From Theropithecus gelada (taxonomy: Eukaryota; Chordata; Mammalia; Primates; Cercopithecidae): 64,000 nucleotides of DNA. Position numbers and translations under genes: made by a program. The stretch covers positions 105,251,821 through 105,315,820 of the forward strand of contig NC_037677.1 of assembly GCF_003255815.1 (NCBI RefSeq). Direction: 5' to 3'. Each line of letters starts with the position of its first letter. The stretch's first letter is position 1. The notes beneath the pieces were generated by a model. It searched no databases. It worked only from the letters and a program-made list of their open reading frames with translations, and was not told where the DNA came from. Positions 48,680-63,340 of the stretch are shown here, in pieces.

Positions 48680-48820
48680 AAATGTATGTATGTATATCTA
48701 TATACACACATATACACACACACGTATACACAGACATATATATGACATATGTCTGTGTGTATATATGTGTGTATATGTGTCATATAGTATATATATGTCT
48801 GTGTATGTATATATGTAAAC
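48680..48820. repeat. Complex TA/CA/TG tract with a perfect hairpin
   Basis: Mixed TATG, TACA and TGTA units. ACACAGACATAT (48728-48739) and ATATGTCTGTGT (48747-48758) are perfect inverted repeats around a 7-base loop, inside a longer imperfect palindrome. Confidence 0.93.
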
Positions 48821-49965
48821 TTTCCTGTGGATATACTTGATATATGTTGCCTTTTTCTCCTACCCTAAGGCTTGTAATGCCAGAGGTGTCATACAGCAGG
48901 CACTCAACAAGTGTGTATGAGTGCTGCATTATCACAGAGTTTCTATGTTTTTGCTTTTTTGTCATTTTCCTCATAAGTACATGTTAGGTAGAATGACTGT
49001 CAACATAAATATACCCTTTCAGAATTGAGCTTCCTACCTTAAACTTAGTGAAATTTAAAGGTTTTATTTATTTTAGCATGTATAGCTCAAAGTTATAGAG
49101 AAATGTATGAAAGCACAATATATAAATACATGCAAACTGTAGAGTACATGCAGTTTCTCTCCTGCAAGCACCCCTCTGAAATCTTTATGTCAGCAACAAG
49201 AAGTAATTTGGGAACAGGAAAAGGAGTGAAAATTTCAGAATGTGACATCTGCCCCCCTACCCTCCTAAAAATATACCTTACTGAGGGACAACTCTTCTTT
49301 ACATAATAATTGTAGTTAACATATAGAGAACAAATGTATAAATGAGAAAAAAGAAAGACCTGTAGAAAGCCATCAATGTAATAATTCACTAAGAAAAGAA
49401 TCAGAGGTTATTGCCAAAACACTGAGAGAGAGGAGTTGGGAAATATGATATTTACACTGGCTCAGCGATGACTACTGATGCCAAAGTAGGAAAAGCATCT
49501 TACAAAGAAATCAAGGGACCATCTTAGCTGAATGATCAATGTGGCATCAATAGCAGAGTACATGGATGTTTCTCTTCCTGGGAAGCAGTGGGAAGAACAG
49601 CGTGACGTCCCTGAGGAATAGCCTTGCTCTGACTCTTACCTGGATCTGATAATGGGGGAAAATTAGACAAACCAAGATTGAAGCCCATTCTATAAGATAC
49701 TTGGCCTTTACCATTTAAAAATTTCAATATCATGAATGAAAAAGAAACATGACAAATCTACTCCAGACCACAGAGATTAACAAGCCATGATATAACTAAC
49801 TGCAGAACAGGTACTTTACCTTCCCAAGCAAAACCTGAATGTCTGTGTGGGAATAATGGGAGAAAACACATGCCCTATGCAGTTGCAGCACTGAAAGAAG
49901 AATCAGATACCTGATGTTTTATCAAAGAGATCTGGGTTGGGAATGGGGTGGTTATCTCAAGGACT
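48821..49965. other. Unique non-coding DNA
   Basis: No repeat family recognised. The 98-codon minus frame 49093-49389 and 67-codon plus frame 49103-49306 overlap and have no motif. Confidence 0.4.
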
Positions 49966-49969
49966 CTGC

Positions 49970-50290
49970 TCTCTGCTCTCCAGACATCCTGCCTCTTTCT
50001 GGAACACAGCTGGCATGCCCCTACCTCAGATCTCTTGCTTTTCCTCTGGACTATTCTTCAGGTAGGTATGAATCTCTCTTACCTCCTTCAGCCCTTGCCC
50101 AAATCGCTTTCTCTGACTGCCCTATTACATCTGTACCCTGTCTTCAGCCTCTATGAGCATTCTTTGATTTTTTTCTCTGGTATACTTTTTTTCACTAATA
50201 TACTACATATTTTACTTCCTCATATTTATTTTTGTCTCTCTATGCCCAGAATGCAAACACTGTGATGACAGTGGATTTTGCCTTTTCACT
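49970..50290 (+). mobile_element. L2 LINE 3' end
   Basis: L2 order: 'catcctgcctctttctggaacacagctggcatgcccctacctcag', 'ctctcttacctccttcagcccttgcccaaatcgctttctctgactgccctatt', 'catctgtaccctgtcttcagcctctatgagcattc', 'tttttgtctctctatgcccagaatgcaa'. It explains the proline/leucine-rich frames at 49914-50265. Confidence 0.8.
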
Positions 50291-50360
50291 ATTTTTGAGT
50301 GCTTACTATATGCTAGCATCACCTTGCATGTGACATTCTCTGCCTACGTGGAATGTGTAC

Positions 50361-50573
50361 TGACCCTCTCACTGCACGTTCAGTGCTGCATCACCTTTAA
50401 TCTATAATGGCATACTTGAGACAGAATAATTCATGATGCCATGGTGACAGAACAGTTCCGATGTCATGAATCGGTGGTGAAGGCCCAGTTCCATCAAGAG
50501 TTTATGAGAGGAGAGAGGATTCTTTTGTACAATTGGTGAGCTGTAGGGTGGACACTAAGTGTCCTCTTTTAGT
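50361..50573 (+). repeat. Dispersed direct repeat, copy A
   Basis: About 213 bases closely resembling 51281-51489. Shared words include 'cctctcactg', 'tgagacagaat', 'gtcatgaatc', 'gtggtgaaggcc', 'ccatcaag' and 'tggacactaa'. The family is not recognised. Confidence 0.85.
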
Positions 50574-50754
50574 GTCCTGGTCTGCGTGATGCTTCACAAC
50601 CCCAAAAATAATTCCTAAAGAGCAAATATGACCTTAGAAACTTCTCTAGATCATGGTGGCTACAGAAATTGTCATAATTCTTCCAAGGTAGGCAAATCCA
50701 GTCTTCACAACAGGAGTGTTACTTTCTCCTGCCTGATTGATTATGCTAAATGTA

Positions 50755-50794
<40 letters not shown>

Positions 50795-51280
50795 GCCAGA
50801 AACTAAAAATATAGGCCAAACCATTAAAAGTACATTAACAGTATAATTATTTTTCTAGAAGTATTTGCATAGGGGAGATGTAGTCTTCTTGATATATGAT
50901 ATTTATGGAAGATCTTGCTGAAAAACACAGAGAAAACCAAGATTAGATGTCAAAATATCTTCTGAATCTATCTTCTCGCTGTAGCTACGAGATGAGAGAG
51001 CCCAGTCAATTCTCCAAGACTCAGGCAAGAATGACTGTTCACCCATGCATGGTTCCTGCTCTAGATGCTAGATTTGCTTTACATTTCAAATTATACTGTA
51101 GACATTTTTGTCAATAAGTTATGCATTCTGAGGACTCTTTTCTTGGGGGAACTCCTTTTGTATGGAGCCAAATATGCTTTCTTCCTCCATTTCTCTCACA
51201 AAAAAGAAGTCACTTTCCCTTAAAATATGACTGGTAAGGATTTAGTCTGCAACTTTAAAGTTTACTTGCCCCATAAGAAT
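50574..51280. other. Unique spacer with a (CA)n microsatellite
   Basis: Separates the two copies of the direct repeat. Contains a (CA)n tract at 50756-50792. Confidence 0.5.
50756..50792. repeat. (CA)n microsatellite, about 18 uninterrupted units
   Basis: A pure alternating CA tract, the longest uninterrupted dinucleotide run of the window and a likely length-polymorphic site. Confidence 0.97.
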
Positions 51281-51489
51281 TGAGCCTCTCACTGTACACT
51301 GAGCCCTGCATCACCCTTAATCTCTAATAACATATCTGAGACAGAATTAATGCATAATACCATGATGACAGGATAGTTCTGAAGTCATGAATCAGTGGTG
51401 AAGGCCTGGTCCCATCAAGTTTGCAAAAGAGAGGATTCCCTTGTGCAGTTGGTGATCTGCAGAATGGACACTAAATACTCTCTTTACTC
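51281..51489 (+). repeat. Dispersed direct repeat, copy B
   Basis: The second copy of the 50361-50573 sequence, same orientation, about 920 bases downstream, with scattered substitutions and small indels. Confidence 0.85.
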
Positions 51490-52138
51490 AAGCTAAAAGG
51501 ACTGCAGAAGTTCTTGAATAAATCAGCTTCCAAAACTGAATATTCTGCTACTTAGATAGTAAAGACTCCTGGACAAATTCAACAGCCCATCCCCTTTCTC
51601 TTGCTTAGGTAAATCTAGCATCATATATTCATTCTCTTCTGTTAGTTCCATGATAAACTGGGCATTTAGAATGCCACTTCCTGTCCCTCTCTTTCTTATT
51701 ATATACAGACTCCCTAGTACTTGACACAACACATCAGCAAGATTCCGATGACCTCTGGTGGTCTCCCTCACTGCTTGAATGCACACACACAGACTGTCAA
51801 GCAATGCTAATAAATATTGATGAAGCCAGTGTAGTCCCAAGAGTGATGGTCCCAGGAGAGGGGAGGAATAAAAAGAGCCCACAGATAGCACTCAGAGGAG
51901 ACATCAGCGAACCTTAAAGAAACACTTCCTACACATCGCAGCTCTGAGGCAAACACTGAAACTAACGGAGTGTTTGTAAAGAGATGTGTATTTGCTGGGA
52001 GAGCAGGGTAAATGAGGTGTGAGACCAAGCAGGAGGGCTTTGCATGTTGCCTTTTTCTCCTACCTTTTTTGAGGCAAAGGGCTGGGAAGGAGGAAAACAC
52101 AACCTCACAATCTTCCTTTTCCTATTTCTCATAAATCA
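51490..52138. other. Unique non-coding DNA
   Basis: Minus frames of 122 codons (51523-51891) and 97 codons (51807-52100) overlap. The first has a leucine-rich N-terminus but no recognised domain. No repeat recognised. Confidence 0.4.
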
Positions 52139-52139
52139 A

Positions 52140-53741
52140 CAGATAACGTTATATGTTTTTATCATATTAACATCATGTTTTAATGTACTCATATGGCATG
52201 GAATGACTCAGTCTAGCTAATTAACAAATACATTACTTCCCCCAGTCATCATTTCTGTGGTAAGAGCACATAACATTTGCTCTACATTTTGCAAGAATAC
52301 AATATATCATAATAAGCTTTAGTCATCCTCCTATACAATAGATCTCTTGTAATTTATTTTTCCTATGTAACTTTCATTACATATCCTTTGCCCAATATCA
52401 CCTCATTCTCTGTTAGTCACCCCAGCCTATGTAGTAACCACCTTTCTCCTCTCTACTTCTATTTGGTCAACTTTTTTAGATTACATGTTTGAGGGAGATC
52501 ATGCACTATTTTTCCTTAAGTGCCTGGCTTATTTAACTTAGCATAGTGTCCTACAGGTTCATCCATGTTGTCACAAATGGCAGGATTTTATTCTTTTTAT
52601 AGTGGAGGAGTATTCCATCATGTATACAGACCACATTTTCATTACCTATTCACCCACCAGTGCACATGTAGGTTGATTCTGTATCTTGGCTATTGTGCAT
52701 AGTGTTACAATACATTCAGAAGTGCAGCTATCTCTTCTACATTCTGATTTCAATCCCTTTGGACATATGCCCAGTAGTGAAATTGCCAAAACATATGGGT
52801 AGTTCTATTTTTAATTTTTTGAGGAACCACCATACTGTTCTGCATAATGGCTATTCTAATTTACATTCCCACCAGCAGTGTATACGCATTCTTTTTTCTC
52901 CACATCCGCATCAGCACTTGTCATCTTTTGTCCTTTTTTATAATGGCCATTCTAACTGGGGCAAGATGATATTTCATTGTGGTTTTGATTTGCATTTCCC
53001 TGATAATTGGTAATGTTGAACATTTTTTTCATATACTTCTTGGCCATTTATATGTCTTCTTTAGAGAAATGTCTATTCAGGTCTTTCCCATTTTAAAAAT
53101 TATGTTATCTGTCATTGAGTCATTTGAGTTCTTTACATAATTTGGAAATTAACCCCTTGTCAGTTGTATTGTTTATAAATATTTTCTCCAATGCTGTTGG
53201 TTATCTTTTGGTTTTATTGATTGTTTCATTTAGCTCTGCAGAAGCTTTTTAGTTTAACATAATCCCATTTTTCTATTTTTCCTTTTGTTGCGTTTACTTT
53301 GGGGTCTTATCAAAAAAAAAAAAATCCTTGCCCAGACTTATGTCATTTCTGATATGATTTTTTCCATTAGTTTCATAGTTTTGGATCTCACATTTAAGTA
53401 TTTTAATTCATTTTGGGTTAGTTTTTGTATATGGTGAGAGATAAGGATCTAATTTCATTATTCCGTATGTGAATATCGAGTTTTCTTAATGTCATTTATT
53501 GAAGAGACTTCTTTCTCACTTGTGTGTTCTTGGAATATTTGTCAAAACTCAGCTCATAGTAAATGTGTGGATTTCTGGGCTCTCTCTTACATTCCATTGG
53601 TCTATATTTGTCTATTTTTTTACTCTTGTGCTATTTTGGTGACTATAGCTTTGTTCTATAAGGTCACATACGGTGATAGCTCTAGTTTTGTTCTTTGTGC
53701 TCAAGATTTCTTTGGCTATTTGGGATCTTTTGTGGTTCAAA
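52140..53741 (-). mobile_element. Old L1 (L1M), antisense, 3' part
   Basis: Antisense L1M from 3' UTR into ORF2: 'caatagatctcttgtaattt', 'gtaaccacctttctcctctctacttctatttggtcaac', 'ggttcatccatgttgtcacaaatggcaggattttattc', 'tctggacatatgcccagtag'-like 'ggacatatgcccagtagtg', 'ttctaactggggcaagatgatatttcattgtggttttgatttgcatttccc'. It is cut by a solo LTR and resumes at 54172. No ORF2 frame survives. Confidence 0.93.
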
Positions 53742-54164
53742 TGCAGGGAAGCTTCTTGGCTTCACTCAGGAAAGAATTCAAGAGTGAGCTGGTGGAAGAA
53801 GAATGCAGCTTTATTGAGGCAGCAGCAATGTTACAGCTCTGTGACTGCTCCTTGCAGAGCAGGGCTACTCCACAGGCAGTGTGCCTATGGGCACTTTGCA
53901 GTCATATTTATGCCTTTTAATGACATGCTAATTAAGGGGTGAGATATTCAGAAAAAGCTAGACAACAAGTTGTAACTTTCAGGTGTTGCTATGTCAAAAG
54001 AAGCAATAACTTCAGAGCATTGCCATGTCATTGGTGAACTGTGCTGGTGGAAGTGTCTTATGGTGATGGTCAATGAGAGCAACTGGAGGTACTTTCAGTG
54101 CCCCTTTCCAGCCTCAGCCTGCCTTCAGTCTGATCTGGAAGAGTCCTGTCTGCCTCTTACCTCA
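53742..54164 (-). mobile_element. Solo LTR inserted in the L1M, antisense
   Basis: A 423-bp block with TG start and CA end, flanked by GTTCAAA at 53735-53741 and 54165-54171. The 6-7 bp duplication suggests a class II (ERVK/HML-like) element. On the minus strand it carries a polyadenylation signal (TTTATT at 53810-53815 on the plus strand) followed by a short R-U5 rich in 'ttcttccaccagctcactcttgaattctttcctgagtg'. The family is not fixed. The 143-codon plus frame 53489-53920 crosses the L1/LTR border and is chance. Confidence 0.82.
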
Positions 54165-54171
54165 GTTCAAA

Positions 54172-54360
54172 TAGTTCAAAATACAAATTTTGGGATTGAT
54201 TTTCTATTTTTGTGGAGAATTTCATTTGTATTTTGATAATAATTACATTGAAGCTGTAGATCACTTTGGGGTATGGACATTTAAAAATATTAATTCTTTC
54301 ATTCTGTGAACGTGGGATATATTTCCATTTTTTTGTGTGTCTTCTTTTTGCAGAGGTTTC
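54172..54360 (-). mobile_element. Old L1M, antisense, 5' remainder
   Basis: L1 ORF2 continues after the LTR: 'attttgggattgattttctatttttgtggagaatttcatttgtattttgata', 'gaagctgtagatcactttggggtatggacattt', to a truncation near 54360. Confidence 0.9.
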
Positions 54361-54967
54361 TGGCAACTAAAGTCAAGAGGATTAAAGCACAGATTGAATA
54401 ACTTCTTTCGTTTGACAAATATTCACCCCCTACTCACTACCTCCTTTTCTGGTAATATCCTCCTGGTTTTTTACTGCTAACAACCCATCTCTCACTCTCA
54501 AAATGTGTTGATGTAGAGACATGAGACAGACAGACTTGCCCCATCATCAGCTTCAAGAATTGACATGTGATGCAGGAATAGCCAGTCAGAGCATTACATC
54601 TGATTGGCTGAGGAGCAAACATGTGACCCAACTCAAGACATCCTGAGTTAATGGGATTCTTTCATTGACCTTTATTAGAACCACTGAGAAACAGATCATC
54701 TATTTTACTGTCTTAAAATGAATAAGATGTATACTTTAAGATGCAGAGGCCACTATAAAATGGAAGCCAGTTTTATAATGAAGCCAAAACAGAATGCAGA
54801 GCAGAAAGACAGAGAGAAGCTGTTTCAATCATGACATCACTTGAGTTCAGCCTTGTCCTAAATTTTTTAACTTGATGAGTCAATAATTTTTTTTTTTTGC
54901 TTTAACCAGTTTGCATTAGATTTCTGTAACTGAATATATCTATACTTCTAACAAGAATTTGTAGAGT
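54361..54967. other. Old dispersed repeat or unique DNA, unresolved
   Basis: Phrases such as 'catctgattggctgaggagcaaacatgtgacccaac' and 'gctttaaccagtttgcattagatttctgtaac' resemble a common mammalian dispersed repeat, probably LTR-derived, but I cannot name it. No gene. Confidence 0.4.
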
Positions 54968-58148
<3,181 letters not shown>

Positions 58149-58149
58149 A

Positions 58150-58320
58150 GTATTCAATAGCAGAATCTTTGAAGTCAGACCTGCATTCAAATCTTGTCTC
58201 TCCAACTTGTTGCTGTGCAATCTCAGATAATTTTTTTTTTACCTCTACTAGCGTCATTTGTAAAATAAGAAAACTTGTTTAATTTTGCAAGGATTAAAGT
58301 TAATCATATTGTAAAATGTC
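58150..58320 (+). repeat. MIR SINE remnant
   Basis: Sense MIR order: 'atagcagaatctttgaagtcagacctgcattcaaatcttgtctctccaacttgttgctgtgcaatctcag', 'acctctactagcgtcatttgtaaaataag' and 'caaggattaaagttaatc'. Confidence 0.78.
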
Positions 58321-58334
58321 AGGTTACTGATATA

Positions 58335-58660
58335 TTTGTTCATTCTCTGTTTTTTTTCAAAATATTTGTGGAGCACCTTTTATGTTTCAGGAATGGTTCT
58401 AGATACTAAAGGATATAGTACAAGCTCAATAAACAGATCATCAGCATTATACTCATTGTCATCATTATCATCACATCACCACAAACACCATCAACATTTT
58501 TGTTCATTTTTTTTAAAATTAATTATTCCATTCAACATTATTTAAAAGCTTTAGGCCAGCATTCACACTTAAGGATGAGGAAGTCACTGTCCCTACATTT
58601 CAGGAACTTATAACTTTGAGGAAGAGACAAGCTGCTGTGAGAAACATAGAAATGAACCAT
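58335..58660 (+). repeat. Ancient dispersed mammalian repeat with ATC-rich insert
   Basis: 'attctctg...aatatttgtggagcaccttttatgtttcaggaatggttctagatac' and 'ccctacatttcaggaacttataactttgaggaagagacaa' follow the order of the same old repeat type seen at 8350. An ATC-rich low-complexity stretch (58436-58500) lies inside. Confidence 0.5.
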
Positions 58661-59888
58661 CCTCTGGAATCCCCTCAAAGAGTAGCAAACAGCATAGTTG
58701 CAAGGTCAGTAAGCAGCCTCCAGCCTTTCAGCTCCTTCAGAGCCCTCTCTAGCTGCTAAGAGTCACTTGACACTTCCCTGATAAGGAAAGTGTCCGATGA
58801 CCAGGCAAGGTGGGATATAAATGCCAAGCCATTTGACCCAACATGGGATAACTCTTCTCAGCAATATTTGCTCAAAAAAATCCTTGCCAAATGGAAAGAG
58901 ATGTAAGAACCTGACTCGTAGCTTAATTTTTTCCTGTTATCAATTTGGCTGTCTCTCTTTTCATAGTTATCATTCTTTAAAAATACCTGGCACCCCAAAG
59001 TCCATCTCAGCATGTGCCTCTGAAGAACATGTGTTCTGAAGAACACAACCTCAATACTAATTCAACTTGTTGCCAGAAAAAACAGGCAAAAACAATAGGA
59101 TTTCACTGTAGATTAATCCCTACTCTGGCAATCAAAGGCACCACTGGGAGTAGATGAAGCACAGACAGCTCATGCAACAAAGTGGAAGATAAATTGTTAC
59201 AATTTTTATGAATGGTGACTTGATGTATTGAACTGGTATACTGAAGAAAGAGGTCACACTGGTGTACTCAGTGTCTCAGATATTTGAGATGTATGGAGGA
59301 AATGGTAGATATAATGAATTTGGATGACTCTTGCTAAGCAATATTAATGGTCTACAGAAAGATAATGAATAACCAAGTAACTAACAGCCAGAGGACTTCT
59401 TTGGTTGGATTTAAAGAAGCTCTCATCTCCTGTATTGCATGGGCAAAGAAAGAAAAGGACCAAGATCAGGCCCTAATTTCATGGCTGAACTTAAATGACA
59501 CTAAAATTCAACCAGAACAAGTTGGTATACTGCATTCAGGGGTTTGGTTGGAAACACTTGGGACCCAGATACATACGATGGGAATACGTGGGTAGGTGAC
59601 CTTAAAGAGTTGGATTTTGCAGATTCTTCTGAATACTTCTGAACATGTAGAAATGGTGCACTTTTCTTTTCAAAAAGCTAGCATTCCTACTCTTCTGGAA
59701 GACAATCCAGAGGCCTCCCACAAGACATCTTGTGTCCCATCAGGACCCACTGCCACCTCTAGTACTATAATTTGAGTAATAACATCAAGATGATGACCAG
59801 CATTAAGATGAATTTAAGAAATCAGGATCAAGTCTCATTTTATCCTAACTACTGCTCCAGGGCTCTGAAACCACAGGGCCAGTGTCTT
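58661..59888. other. Unidentified DNA
   Basis: No repeat family recognised. An 82-codon plus frame (59347-59595) has a varied, non-repetitive composition ('SLVGFKEALIS', 'WAKKEKDQDQAL') and might be a relic of an old mobile-element protein or pseudogene, but no domain can be named. Confidence 0.3.
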
Positions 59889-60162
<274 letters not shown>

Positions 60163-62816
60163 CCAGTGTCTTCTTAAACAGTTAGTCCTAGCCAGGGGAG
60201 TTTGGTGGGGGCAGGGGGGTGTTGCATGTGTAACTGGATTGCTCTAAATAATCCAACAGCAAAAGAAAGGTAGGCATGACGGACCAAAGTCACAGCATAC
60301 TCCAGCAGGGGACACACTGAACTGAATAAAAGAGCTAAGTGTGCCCTGGCATGTTCTTATACCAGAGGAGTACACTGTGTATTATGAGGGGGCTTGATCA
60401 AGGAGGCTGAAACATAAATTTAAATAAGGAAGCATATATTAAATTGGGAACACCTCTCCTAGATTTAAGATTTAACATCCTGGAAAGGCCCCCAGTAAGT
60501 AATACATACTCACTAACAGAATGGCTTTAAGAAGCATAGAAAATACAACAGCCCAGGCAGAGTAAAGTTGAAATGTTACACTTTTTGTGTCAGTTAGAGA
60601 AGGAAGGAAATCAAAGGCTTGGGAAAGTGGGTAGGGTGAAATGGATAAACTATTTCTAATAGCTTAGGTTCTAGGATAAAGGCCAGACTATATACTATTT
60701 ACCAAGACCATAAGAAATGGAGTGAGAGGGACCCTGGCATACTTGAAGAGTTTAGTGGAGGTTCCCCTCTGTATGCCAGGAAAGACAATGATGTAGGTTG
60801 CTGCAAAACTCATCTCTGTGATAGCAACAGGGATGATAAGATGCCAGTATAGTAAAATGAAGGTGATGCCACTTAACCATGAAAACCCAGAGAGTCACAA
60901 CTATCATATGGACCACCAAATTTGGGTTGGAAGCCAATGGAATCTAACCTAGAGAAAGTTATGGAGATGCTTAATAAAACATGACATTCCTTGGGCAAAA
61001 TAGTTTGGCAGTTGACAAGAGTACTCTTCAGTTTTACCAGCAGCAGAAGACACGAATAGACAAGGCAGAGGCCGAGAGTGGTTACCCCAGTGAACGATCT
61101 TAATTTTTTTTTAGGTTTCAAACCCAAAACATCATCGACTAAGAGATGGCTGAATTTTCAGAAGGAAAAATCTTTCAATAGTCTGTGAAGTGTACAGATT
61201 AATGACTTCTCCAGACCTTCCACAAAGGCATTTACTCTTTTGGGCATTTACTCTGGTGACCATATACAGGCACATGGGAATACCTAGATATTTCAGGACC
61301 ATTGGATATAGGGTTAACATTATTACCCAGATAACTAAAGCATTATTACCCCCTTGACACCTACACTCCATCTAATAAATGAAGTACGGGGCAAGGTCTG
61401 GCTTAGTCTACTGATTCCAGGGACTCACCCAGTTATCATTTCCCTGATATCATACATACACAAACCTTTCTCCAGTCTAGAATGTATGGCAACTTACCAA
61501 CCCTAGCTCTGAAAAGCACCTTTCAAATCTGTGAGATAAAATCAACTTTATGCCCAGGAAAGCAATAAAAGAATAGTCTGGATCTAAAAAGGCAAAACAT
61601 GAATTAGAGTCTCAGATATCTACTTTGTTGAGAAGCAGGCTGAAAACATGAGAATAAAGCAGAAACAAGATAAATATTGAGATGTGAAGGTATTTCATAA
61701 TAGTCTATAAATTTATACATTTTTGTTTGTACATTTTTGATGAATTTGCAGTTTTAGAGCTTTTGAATTTGAGATCGAATTTTTTTATCTTTTAGCCATA
61801 GTAATGTCTTATATATTATTACAGTGATTTTACACTTTCATTAATCCATGCATCATAAAGAATTTTATACCTATTCAAATCATTTTGCTTATTCCATAAA
61901 GCAAAAATGCTGTTTACTGCTGATTCCAAAGACAGACTTACGGTCAGTATGTACAGGAGCTATTGAAGTTAAAAAGCAGGATTTATACATGGAGCTGCTG
62001 TGGTTATCATGTCCTCTTTGGTATAATTACAATTACTGATATGGGTAGCGGAATGCTTCTGGATGTCTTAGTAGCCCTTGACTTTGCACAAGGATAGAAA
62101 AACCTGATATTGGGAGCCAACCATGTCCCCATTAGGTCACACTGGTTTTCTCATCAAGCCACGGGGAACCTGTGAAGTTGATCACTTCACCTCTTATCCC
62201 TTGACTTTTAGGCACAATTATTCCCTAAGCAGCCAAACAATGTTTGAAATCAGCAGATCAAGGTACAGAGGAGGAATTTTAGGTCCTTTTAGGTATAGTC
62301 CAGTATGATCTTTCTGTCCCCTATAAAGAACACTTGAATGCATGTACAGAATGCTCCAGAGAAACAGAAGAGACAATTAAAACACTATATTAGTAAGTAT
62401 GCAAATTCCTAAGATAAATGAGCTTCCATGAAACTTTCACATCTGATGTTATTTTCTGAGTATAGTAGTATAAGAAATAAATGATCCTGTTAAGTTAGAA
62501 GACTGGCCAGAATTTAAAGCAATAAGACCCAGAAGACCAAAACATATTGCATAATGAGAAGTGTGAACATGTAGTTCCATCCTCAAATAAAGCTTTTGGG
62601 ACTGTAGAATTTCAGTTGTTCTATGAAATGGTGTGAGTCCTAACACCAAGGACCCACAGTCAAAGACGTGAGAGGAGAAAGCAAAAGGAAGTTAGATTAT
62701 TTATAACATGGATAGGAAACATAGGGCACAAATGCCACTGCTATTATCTCTTACAAACGGCAGAAATCATAAATTTATCATAAAACTCTTTCTGAATACT
62801 AAGAAAGCTATATTTT
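60163..62816. other. Unidentified DNA, about 2.6 kb
   Basis: No recognised Alu, L1, MIR or LTR landmark. Short open stretches such as a 40-odd codon plus frame beginning at 60981 (gln-rich 'YQQQK') and an 84-codon minus frame (60873-61127) have no clear homologue. Part of it could be an old endoretroviral interior, but this is only a guess. Confidence 0.3.
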
Positions 62817-63340
62817 TAAATACTTTAAGTTCTGGGATATATGTGCAGAACGTACAGATTTGTTACATAGGTATATATGTGTCATGGTGGTTTGCTGCAC
62901 CTGTCAACTCATCATCTAGGTTTTAAGCCCCACATGTATTAGGTATTTGTCCTAATGCTCTCCCTCCCCTTGCCCTCCATCCTACGACAGGCCCCGGTGT
63001 GTGATATACCCCTCCCTGTGTTCACGTGTTCTCATTGTTCAACTCCCACTTATGAGTGACAACATGAGGTGTTTGGTTTTCTGTTCCTGTGTTAGTTTGC
63101 TGAAAATGATGGTTTCCAACTTCATCCATGTCCCTGCAATAGATGTTAACTCATTCTTGTTTATGGTTGCATGGTATTTCATGGTGTATATGTGCCATAT
63201 TTTCTTTATCCAGTCTATCATTGATGGGCATTTGGGTTGCTTCCAAGTCTTTGCTATTGTAAATACTGCTGCAATAAACATACATGTGCCTGTGTCTTTA
63301 CAGAATGATTTATAATTCTTTGGGTATATATCCATTGATG
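62817..63340 (-). mobile_element. Primate L1 (L1P) 3' end, antisense
   Basis: About 520 bases of 3' UTR and the ORF2 C-terminus. The 98-codon minus frame (63039-63335) carries 'MIDWIKKIWHIYTMKYHATI' and runs to the natural ORF2 stop region. It is strongly 5'-truncated at 'gggtatatatccatt'. Confidence 0.94.

Noticed and set aside
51523..52100. Minus frames of 122 and 97 codons as a possible gene
   Set aside because: They overlap in different phases, have no domain and no splice or promoter support visible.
53489..53920. 143-codon plus frame
   Set aside because: It crosses the junction of an antisense L1 and a later solo LTR, so it cannot be an old gene.
60200..60225. G-quadruplex near 'gtgggggcaggggggtg'
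   Set aside because: Only two long G runs are present, fewer than the four needed.
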